Assembly (NCBI RefSeq): GCF_000614185.1
Contig: NZ_BAKM01000044.1
Span: 1 to 32,470 of the forward strand
From: Phocaeicola sartorii JCM 17136 = DSM 21941
GTDB taxonomy: Bacteria > Bacteroidota > Bacteroidia > Bacteroidales > Bacteroidaceae
Reading direction: 5' to 3'
DNA length: 32,470 nt
The notes beneath the pieces are model-generated. The model ran no database searches. It worked only from the letters and a program-made list of their open reading frames with translations, and was not told the DNA's origin. The stretch's first letter is position 1. Each line of letters opens with the position of its first letter. Shown here one piece after another: positions 26,022 to 32,470 of this stretch. Made by a program: the position numbers and the translations under genes.

Positions 26022-26849
26022 CTATTCCAACGCCCTCTGTCTGCAAAAACATCCACAGAATTTATCTTCCACATTCTCTATCGGTGCTTTGAAGATGCCA
26101 TAGACGGAAGACCCCGAACCACTCATGGCGGCATACACCGCACCCAAATCATACAATTTATCCTTTATGGCAGCAATCTCGGGGAACTTTTTGAAGACAC
26201 TATCTTCAAAATCATTCTTCATACTGTCTTTCCATGTTTCTATAGGCTGCTTTACAATCTCTTTCAAAGAGACAGCCGGGCGCACAGGCTTTATTTCGGC
26301 AAACGCATCCCGGGTGGATACAAAAATATCAGGTTTAATCAGGATAATGTGATATCCCTTTAATGACAATTCCACAGGCTCGAACAGATTCCCGATTCCG
26401 GTAGCGAAAACAGGTTTGTTTTGAATGAAAAAAGCACAGTCCGCCCCTAGTTTTGCCGCATATTCCTCCATCTGTCCGGTGCTGAGCCCCAATGAAAATT
26501 TATCATTCAGAAGCTTTATCATACAAGCGGCATCTGATGATCCGCCCCCCAGTCCGGCACCCGCCGGTATATGCTTGTACATGTGTATATCTACCGGCAG
26601 CAGTCCGGGATAGTCTTTTTTTAATAACTTGTAGGCTTTTACTACCAGATTGTCTTCGGGCTCACCCTCCAAAGGAGATCCGCTTAGGTGTAAAGTGTAT
26701 TCGTTGTCATTGTTTTCCCGCCGTGTCACTTCCAGAGCGTCTTGCAGGTTTATCGGATAAAATATAGTTTCCAGATTGTGGTATCCATCCGGGCGCTTTT
26801 CTATAATATTAAGTCCCAAATTAATCTTTGCATTAGGAAATGTAATCAT
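26022..26849 (-). CDS. ispE: 4-diphosphocytidyl-2-C-methyl-D-erythritol kinase
   Basis: The 275-aa GHMP kinase has NAKINLGLNIIEKRPDGYH at the N-terminus (catalytic Lys8) and ATP-binding PAGAGLGGGSSDAA at residues 95-108. KLGADCAFF carries the catalytic Asp, and a GSGSSVYGIF motif lies near the end. Both length and motifs are standard. The enzyme phosphorylates CDP-methylerythritol in the MEP isoprenoid pathway in the cytoplasm. It is a single gene convergent with addB and divergent from dnaB. Confidence 0.96.
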   Translation of the reverse strand: MITFPNAKINLGLNIIEKRPDGYHNLETIFYPINLQDALEVTRRENNDNEYTLHLSGSPLEGEPEDNLVVKAYKLLKKDYPGLLPVDIHMYKHIPAGAGLGGGSSDAACMIKLLNDKFSLGLSTGQMEEYAAKLGADCAFFIQNKPVFATGIGNLFEPVELSLKGYHIILIKPDIFVSTRDAFAEIKPVRPAVSLKEIVKQPIETWKDSMKNDFEDSVFKKFPEIAAIKDKLYDLGAVYAAMSGSGSSVYGIFKAPIENVEDKFCGCFCRQRALE

Positions 26850-26944
26850 ATTCTGTTCTTTAAATAATTATTTTTAGTGTGTTTCGTCAAGATTGCTGCC
26901 CGTTCTACAAAGATGCACGCCATCTCTTTATCCGGACAGAGCGC

Positions 26945-26952
26945 CAAATATA
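26945..26952 (-). promoter_or_regulatory. probable ispE promoter -7 box
   Basis: On the minus strand the bases read TATATTTG, a perfect TAnnTTTG. A correctly spaced TTTG at -33 is not visible. The start would be ~26938, leaving an ~90-nt leader. Confidence 0.5.
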
Positions 26953-27083
26953 GAACAAACTTTTCATTTTACCATATAAAAAAACCAATTACTGTCCAGA
27001 TTGTTCATTTCTCTGTTGATCCAGGTTCATATTTCTTTTATTATTTTTGGGGATGGACGAGTGTCCAACTCAGCAAAAAGTTC

Positions 27084-27091
27084 TATCTTTG
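27084..27091 (+). promoter_or_regulatory. dnaB promoter -7 box
   Basis: TATCTTTG matches TAnnTTTG. No TTTG sits 19-21 bp upstream. The start near 27098 lies downstream of the in-frame ATG at 27047, so translation must begin at 27107 or 27113. Confidence 0.6.
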
Positions 27092-27112
27092 CCCTACTTT
27101 AAACAGATGACA

Positions 27113-28669
27113 ATGGCAGAAACGAGAAAAACGACACGCACTCCCAGAGCTCCGAAAGCAAAACCTGTTGACGAATACGGACATTTGCAGCCTCAGGCAC
27201 CTGAGCTGGAGGAAGCTGTATTGGGAGCTTTAATGATAGAAAAAGACGCTTACTCATTAGTAAGTGAGATTCTTCGCCCCGAATCTTTTTATGAACGCCG
27301 TCACCAGCTTATTTATTCGGCTATCACCTCGTTGGCTCTGCGCCAGCAACCGGTCGATATCTTGACAGTGGCCGAACAATTACGTAGCACCGGTGAACTG
27401 GAAGAGGCAGGCGGTCCTTTTTATATAACACAGCTGAGCGGCAAGGTAGCCTCTTCCGCACACATAGAATATCACGCACGTATCATCGCGCAGAAGTTTC
27501 TGGCACGCGAACTGATCACCTTTACCAGCAACATCCAGACAAAGGCTTTCGACGAGACCCAAGACGTGGACGACCTGATGCAGGAAGCGGAAGGAAAACT
27601 GTTCGAAATCTCACAACAGAACATGAAGAAGGATTACACGCAAATCAACCCTGTCATTCAGGAAGCGTATGAGATGCTTCAAAAAGCGGCGGCACGGACG
27701 GACGGTCTGAGCGGTCTGGAAAGCGGTTTCCATGCATTGGACAAAATGACCTCGGGCTGGCAGAACTCCGACCTGGTGATTATCGCCGCCCGTCCTGCCA
27801 TGGGTAAGACGGCTTTTGTGCTTTCCATGGCAAAGAACATGGCGGTAAACGCGAAGATCCCTGTGGCTTTGTTCTCTCTTGAAATGTCCAACGTACAGTT
27901 GGTCAACCGTATGATTGTCAACGTGTGCGAAATTCCGGGTGAGAAAATCAAGAGCGGCCAGCTGGCTCCGTATGAATGGGGACAACTGGACTATAAGATA
28001 AAAGAATTATACGATGCACCGATGTATGTGGATGATACACCATCCTTGTCCGTCTTTGAATTACGTACCAAAGCACGACGGCTTGTACGCGAGCATGGAG
28101 TAAAGATTATCATCATCGACTACCTCCAGTTGATGAATGCCAGCGGAATGTCGTTCGGCAGCCGTCAGGAAGAGGTCAGTACCATTTCACGCTCGCTGAA
28201 GGGGTTGGCCAAAGAGCTGAACATCCCCATCATCGCACTGAGCCAGTTGAACCGTGGTGTGGAAAGCCGTGAGGGTATTGACGGAAAACGTCCCCAGCTC
28301 AGTGACCTCCGTGAATCCGGAGCCATCGAGCAGGATGCCGATATGGTATGCTTCATCCACCGCCCGGAATACTATAAAATCTATTCGGATGAAAAAGGGA
28401 ACGACCTGCACGGTATGGCGGAGATCATTATCGCCAAGCACCGTAACGGTGCCGTAGGCGATGTGCTGCTGCGTTTCCGTGGCGAATTCGCCCGTTTCCA
28501 GAATCCGGACGACGATATCATCGTACCTATGCCGGGTGAGGCGCCGGGTATTATCCGCTCCAAGATGAACGGTGGCGGCAACAGTGTGCCTCCCCCATCT
28601 CCCGATACCATACCTGCCGATAACAATCCGTTCGGAGCACCTATGCCCGAAGGGCCTTTACCGTTCTGA
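27113..28669 (+). CDS. dnaB: replicative DNA helicase DnaB
   Basis: The protein is about 518 aa from the chosen ATG. 27107 is an equally possible start; 27047 is excluded by the promoter. A basic tail (TRKTTRTPRAPKAKP) precedes the N-terminal DnaB domain (PQAPELEEAVLGALMIEKDAY). The RecA-like helicase domain has Walker A ARPAMGKTAF near residue 228, IIIIDYLQLMN (Walker B) and SQLNRGVESR (arginine-finger region). No intein is present. The enzyme unwinds DNA as a hexamer at the fork. The Pro/Gly-rich C-terminal tail is usual for Bacteroidetes. Confidence 0.96.
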   Translation: MAETRKTTRTPRAPKAKPVDEYGHLQPQAPELEEAVLGALMIEKDAYSLVSEILRPESFYERRHQLIYSAITSLALRQQPVDILTVAEQLRSTGELEEAGGPFYITQLSGKVASSAHIEYHARIIAQKFLARELITFTSNIQTKAFDETQDVDDLMQEAEGKLFEISQQNMKKDYTQINPVIQEAYEMLQKAAARTDGLSGLESGFHALDKMTSGWQNSDLVIIAARPAMGKTAFVLSMAKNMAVNAKIPVALFSLEMSNVQLVNRMIVNVCEIPGEKIKSGQLAPYEWGQLDYKIKELYDAPMYVDDTPSLSVFELRTKARRLVREHGVKIIIIDYLQLMNASGMSFGSRQEEVSTISRSLKGLAKELNIPIIALSQLNRGVESREGIDGKRPQLSDLRESGAIEQDADMVCFIHRPEYYKIYSDEKGNDLHGMAEIIIAKHRNGAVGDVLLRFRGEFARFQNPDDDIIVPMPGEAPGIIRSKMNGGGNSVPPPSPDTIPADNNPFGAPMPEGPLPF

Positions 28670-28720
28670 CACTTATTTATCCCTCACAGAATGAACACGG
28701 ATTATTTCCCTCAAAGAAAA

Positions 28721-28748
28721 AATCTGTGTTAATCTGAGTAATCTGTGG
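28721..28748. repeat. AATCTGTG short tandem words
   Basis: AATCTGTGTT, AATCTGAGT and AATCTGTGG follow one another at 28721, 28731 and 28740 (9-10 bp period). This sequence type is a common dispersed intergenic motif in Bacteroides and other genomes. Confidence 0.65.
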
Positions 28749-28781
28749 TGGATAAATAACAGGATAAAAGAAAATAATTAC

Positions 28782-28789
28782 TAAATTTG
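28782..28789 (+). promoter_or_regulatory. pheT promoter -7 box
   Basis: TAAATTTG fits TAnnTTTG and lies 34 nt before the pheT ATG. No TTTG at -33 is visible. Confidence 0.5.
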
Positions 28790-28823
28790 CAGGTCATTTT
28801 GAAATACATAAAAAATATCATAT

Positions 28824-31286
28824 ATGAATATCTCTTATAATTGGCTGAAAGAATACGTCAACTTCGATTTAACACCCGATGAAGTAGCCGAAGCGCTGAC
28901 CTCCATCGGTCTGGAAACCGGAGGCGTAGAAGAAGTCCAAACAATCAAAGGTGGTCTGGAAGGTATTGTCATCGGCGAAGTGCTGACTTGCGAACCTCAT
29001 CCCAACTCGGACCACATGCATGTCACTACTGTCAACTTGGGACAAGGCGAACCGGTACAGATTGTCTGCGGAGCCGCTAACGTAGCTGCCGGACAGAAAG
29101 TGGTGGTTGCCACACTGGGTACCAAACTATACGATGGCGAAGAATGTTTCACCATCAAGAAATCAAAGCTCCGCGGAGTTGAATCCATGGGTATGATCTG
29201 TGCCGAGGACGAAATCGGTATCGGAACCAGCCACGAAGGTATCATCGTACTGCCGGCGGATGCCGTTCCGGGTACTCCCGCCAAGGATTATTTCAATATC
29301 AAGAGCGAATACGTACTGGAAGTGGATATCACTCCGAACCGTGCGGACGCCTGCTCACACTACGGTGTGGCGCGCGACCTGTATGCATATCTGATTCAGA
29401 ACGGCAAACAAGCCACCTTGAAACGTCCGTCTGTGGAAGCGTTCAAAGTGGATAACCATGATCTGGACATCGACGTCGAAGTAGAGAATACGGAAGCCTG
29501 TCCGCGCTATGCCGGAGTCTCCATCAAAGGGGTCACTGTAAAAGAAAGCCCCGAATGGCTGCAAAACAAGTTACGTCTGATCGGGGTACGTCCCATCAAC
29601 AATATCGTGGATATCACCAACTACATCCTTCACGCCTACGGCCAGCCCCTGCACTGTTTTGATGCAGATAAGATTAAAGGCGGTAAAATCGTAGTGAAGA
29701 CTGTGGCCGAAGGTACTGCATTCGTCACGTTGGACGAAGTGGAACGCAAATTGTCCGACAGGGATCTGATGATATGCAACACCGAAGAACCGATGTGCAT
29801 TGCCGGCGTATTCGGCGGTCTGGATTCGGGAACAACCGAACAGACAGTAGATGTGTTCCTGGAAAGCGCTTATTTCAACCCTACCTGGGTACGTAAGACA
29901 GCCCGCCGCCATGGATTGAGTACAGACTCTTCTTTCCGTTTCGAACGTGGCATTGACCCCAACGGAACCATTTATGCCTTGAAAGAAGCGGCTCTACTGG
30001 TTCAGGAACTGGCAGGAGGTACTATCTCTTCCGAGATCAAAGACAACTACCCTGCCCCGACAGCCGATTTCACCGTAGAGCTGAATTATGAAAAAGTCCA
30101 CTCACTGATAGGAAAAACCCTACCGGTGGAAACCATAAAGAGCATTGTCACCAGTCTTGAAATGAAAATTGTGAACGAAACGCCCGAAGGCCTGACTTTA
30201 CAAGTCCCCCCCTATCGTGTGGATGTGCAACGTGATTGCGATGTAGTGGAAGACATTCTCCGTATCTACGGATATAATAATGTGGAGATTCCTACTACCT
30301 TGAAATCCAGCCTGACCACCAAAGGTGAAGTGGATTACTCCCAGAAATTGCAGAACCTGATTTCAGAGCAACTGGTAGGTTGTGGATTCAATGAAATACT
30401 GAACAACTCACTGACCGCCGCCGCTTATTACGAAGCATCGGAAACATACAAGAACGAAAATCTGGTGTACTTGATGAACCCATTGAGCAACGATTTGAAC
30501 GTGATGCGTCAAACCTTGTTATTCGGTGGTTTGGAAAGCATCCAGCACAATGCCAACCGTAAGAACGCTGACTTGAAATTCTTTGAATTCGGTAACTGCT
30601 ATTTCTATAATGCAGAAAAGAAGAACCCGGAAAAAGTGCTTGCTGCATATACGGAAGAATATCATTTAGGACTGTGGGTAACCGGCAAACGCGTCAGCAA
30701 TTCATGGGCCCATCCCGATGAGAACAGCAATGTTTACGAGCTGAAGGCATACGTGCTGAACATCTTCACCCGTTTGGGATTGAGTTTCGGCAACGTGGTA
30801 TTCGGTAACCTGACCAACGATATCTATTCAACAGCCATCAGCGTACACACACGTGGCGGCAAGTTATTGGCCACCTTCGGCATCATCAGCAAGAAGATTC
30901 AAAAGGCATTCGATATAGACAATGAGGTATATTATGCCGAAATCAACTGGAAAGAACTGATGAAAGCCATCAAGTCCGCTAAAGTCAACTTTAAAGAACT
31001 TTCCAAGTTCCCGGCTGTGAAACGTGACCTGGCTTTGTTGATTGACAAGAATGTGCAGTTCGCGGAAATCGAAAAAATAGCCTATGAGACAGAAAAGAAA
31101 CTGCTGAAAGAAGTGGAACTGTTTGATGTCTATGAAGGCAAGAATCTGGAAGCGGGCAAGAAGAGTTACGCGGTGAGCTTCCTGTTGCAGGATGAAAGCG
31201 CGACACTGAACGACAAACAGATTGACAAGATCATGTCCAAACTGATTGCCAACCTGGAAAACAAACTAGGTGCAAAACTAAGATAA
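28824..31286 (+). CDS. pheT: phenylalanyl-tRNA synthetase beta subunit
   Basis: The 820-aa protein shows the full-length bacterial PheT order. It starts MNISYNWLKEYV, then has the EMAP/OB tRNA-binding domain (~43-155; PHPNSDHMHVTTVNLG, VCGAANVAAGQKV). The B3/B4 editing region follows (~210-400; PINNIVDITNYILHAYGQPLH), then B5 (~410-480), the catalytic-like core and the C-terminal FDX-ACB anticodon-binding domain (FPAVKRDLALLIDKNVQFAEI). It pairs with PheS, not in this window, to charge tRNA-Phe. The yebC-family gene follows after 33 nt and may be co-transcribed. Confidence 0.97.
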   Translation: MNISYNWLKEYVNFDLTPDEVAEALTSIGLETGGVEEVQTIKGGLEGIVIGEVLTCEPHPNSDHMHVTTVNLGQGEPVQIVCGAANVAAGQKVVVATLGTKLYDGEECFTIKKSKLRGVESMGMICAEDEIGIGTSHEGIIVLPADAVPGTPAKDYFNIKSEYVLEVDITPNRADACSHYGVARDLYAYLIQNGKQATLKRPSVEAFKVDNHDLDIDVEVENTEACPRYAGVSIKGVTVKESPEWLQNKLRLIGVRPINNIVDITNYILHAYGQPLHCFDADKIKGGKIVVKTVAEGTAFVTLDEVERKLSDRDLMICNTEEPMCIAGVFGGLDSGTTEQTVDVFLESAYFNPTWVRKTARRHGLSTDSSFRFERGIDPNGTIYALKEAALLVQELAGGTISSEIKDNYPAPTADFTVELNYEKVHSLIGKTLPVETIKSIVTSLEMKIVNETPEGLTLQVPPYRVDVQRDCDVVEDILRIYGYNNVEIPTTLKSSLTTKGEVDYSQKLQNLISEQLVGCGFNEILNNSLTAAAYYEASETYKNENLVYLMNPLSNDLNVMRQTLLFGGLESIQHNANRKNADLKFFEFGNCYFYNAEKKNPEKVLAAYTEEYHLGLWVTGKRVSNSWAHPDENSNVYELKAYVLNIFTRLGLSFGNVVFGNLTNDIYSTAISVHTRGGKLLATFGIISKKIQKAFDIDNEVYYAEINWKELMKAIKSAKVNFKELSKFPAVKRDLALLIDKNVQFAEIEKIAYETEKKLLKEVELFDVYEGKNLEAGKKSYAVSFLLQDESATLNDKQIDKIMSKLIANLENKLGAKLR

Positions 31287-31319
31287 CAATAAAAATAACC
31301 ATTATAAAACTACAATCCA

Positions 31320-32060
31320 ATGGGAAGAGCATTTGAATATAGAAAAGCTACAAAGCTGAAAAGATGGGGCCACATGGCCAAAACATTTACAAGACTGGGC
31401 AAACAGATCGCTATCGCAGTAAAGGCAGGTGGTCCGGAACCCGAAAATAACCCAACCCTGCGTGGTGTTATCGCTACTTGTAAGCGTGAAAACATGCCGA
31501 AGGATAACATCGAACGCGCTATTAAAAATGCAATGGGTAAGGATACCAGTGACTACAAAGGTATGACTTACGAAGGATATGGCCCTCACGGAGTAGCTGT
31601 ATTTGTCGATACATTGACAGACAACACTACCCGTACCGTGGCAGATGTGCGTTCAGTCTTCAACAAATTCGGTGGAAACCTGGGTACTACCGGTTCTTTG
31701 GCTTTCTTGTTCGACCATAAATGTGTATTCACCTTCAAGAAGAAAGAAGGAATAGATATGGAAGAACTGATTCTGGACTTGATCGACTATAATGTAGAAG
31801 ATGAGTTCGATGAAGATGAAGAAGAAGGAACAATCACTATCTACGGTGATCCGAAGAGCTATGCAGCTATCCAGAAGCACCTGGAAGAATGTGGTTTCGA
31901 AGAAGTGGGTGGTGATTTCACTTATATCCCCAACGATTTGAAAGACGTGACTCCCGAACAACGTGAAACGCTGGACAAGATGGTAGAACGTCTGGAAGAA
32001 TTCGATGATGTTCAAACCGTTTATACCAATATGAAGCCTGCATCTGAAGAGGAAGAATAA
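31320..32060 (+). CDS. YebC/PmpR-family protein
   Basis: The 246-aa protein begins MGRAFEYRKATKLKRWGHMAKTF. It has the family block NMPKDNIERAIKNAMG near residue 60, the YEGYGPHGVAVFVDTLTDN segment, and the acidic EDEFDEDEEEG loop common in YebC. The length is standard. The family has DNA-binding transcription regulators, and some members relieve ribosome stalling at proline runs. Which of these applies here cannot be read. The TSCPD gene begins 2 nt after its stop. Confidence 0.93.
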   Translation: MGRAFEYRKATKLKRWGHMAKTFTRLGKQIAIAVKAGGPEPENNPTLRGVIATCKRENMPKDNIERAIKNAMGKDTSDYKGMTYEGYGPHGVAVFVDTLTDNTTRTVADVRSVFNKFGGNLGTTGSLAFLFDHKCVFTFKKKEGIDMEELILDLIDYNVEDEFDEDEEEGTITIYGDPKSYAAIQKHLEECGFEEVGGDFTYIPNDLKDVTPEQRETLDKMVERLEEFDDVQTVYTNMKPASEEEE

Positions 32061-32061
32061 A

Positions 32062-32307
32062 ATGAAAATAACCTATAAGACGCAAGGCACTTGCAGCAGC
32101 CACATTGAAGTGGAAGTGGAAGATGACGTTATTCAACAAGTTTTCTTTTGGGGCGGATGCAATGGAAATTTACAAGGCATCAGCCGGCTGGTGAAAGGAA
32201 TGAAAGTGGAAGAGGTCTTACAGAAACTGGAAGGTGTAAGATGCGGAAACCGCTCCACCTCCTGCCCGGATCAATTATGTAAGGCGTTGCGTGAAATGAA
32301 ACAATAA
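32062..32307 (+). CDS. TSCPD-domain protein
   Basis: The 81-aa protein KITYKTQGTCSSHIEVEVED...FWGGCNGN...RCGNRSTSCPDQLCKAL has the motif that names the family near its end. Five cysteines, mostly in the conserved places, suggest metal binding. TSCPD also occurs as the C-terminal domain of some B12-dependent ribonucleotide reductases. Stand-alone copies like this have no settled function. Coupled to the yebC-family gene by a 1-nt gap. Confidence 0.88.
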   Translation: MKITYKTQGTCSSHIEVEVEDDVIQQVFFWGGCNGNLQGISRLVKGMKVEEVLQKLEGVRCGNRSTSCPDQLCKALREMKQ

Positions 32308-32310
32308 AAA

Positions 32311-32360
32311 AGAGGCTGTCTCATCTTGCAGTTCAAGTGTGAGACAGCCTCTCTTATTTT
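32311..32360 (+). terminator. intrinsic terminator after the TSCPD gene
   Basis: AGAGGCTGTCTCA (32311-32323) and TGAGACAGCCTCT (32340-32352) form a perfect 13-bp stem with a 16-nt loop, followed by CTTATTTTT. A run of A before the stem lets it work for the opposing gene too. Confidence 0.93.
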
Positions 32361-32424
32361 TCCAATATCCTATCTTACTTCCGGATCATTGTTCCGTTTC
32401 ATTTTCTGATTTCTTCAAGGCCCC

Positions 32425-32470
32425 TCAAAGGTTGATGGTCTTCACCTTACCCGGAATAATGGTCAGATGC
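32425..32470 (-). CDS. C-terminal fragment of an unidentified protein
   Basis: Reading in from the right edge on the minus strand gives HLTIIPGKVKTINL and then TGA (plus 32425-32427). The pattern could end a secreted beta-sandwich enzyme such as a glycoside hydrolase, but 14 residues are too few to say. It converges on the TSCPD gene, and about 65 nt separate its stop from the terminator. Confidence 0.4.
   Translation of the reverse strand, partial: HLTIIPGKVKTINL

Overview
The window looks like a chromosome segment of a gut Bacteroidales, most likely Bacteroides or Phocaeicola. Three things point there: Bacteroidetes-type promoters (a TAnnTTTG -7 box), a capsule locus headed by an UpxY/NusG-like antiterminator, and protein families typical of the group (DUF3990, DUF3791, AAA-ATPase-like/PD-(D/E)XK proteins). 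I cannot fix the species from sequence alone.

Positions 1-12.3 kb (minus strand) hold a capsular polysaccharide operon. It starts at a clear promoter near 12290 and runs through a ~560-nt untranslated leader containing an intrinsic terminator. Next come upxY and an unrecognised 127-aa gene in the place where upxZ is normally found. A 0.7-kb non-coding stretch made of short words repeated every ~21-23 bp follows. Then come the AT-rich glycan genes: flippase (wzx), two GT2 transferases, polymerase (wzy), an alpha-1,2-fucosyltransferase (GT11), an acetyltransferase, a HAD-type protein, a GT4 transferase and a truncated WecG/TagA transferase at the window edge. As given, wzx carries one frameshift and wzy three, so the capsule may not be made, or the assembly contains indel errors.

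Positions 12.3-14.6 kb are accessory: a DUF2442-HTH regulator (minus) and a translationally coupled three-gene set on the plus strand (XRE-DUF3791, DUF3990, small helical protein). The set resembles a toxin-antitoxin system and has a perfect inverted repeat inside its promoter.

Positions 14.6-26 kb hold a secreted glutathione peroxidase, a lone AAA-ATPase-like/PD-(D/E)XK protein with its own promoter, a sigma-54 response regulator with its histidine kinase, and an AddA/AddB-like helicase-nuclease pair. The addB reading frame is broken by two single-base losses 50 bp apart.

Positions 26-32.5 kb are core genome: ispE (minus), dnaB, pheT, a YebC-family regulator and a TSCPD protein, closed by a strong terminator. 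The last few codons of an opposing gene lie at the right edge.
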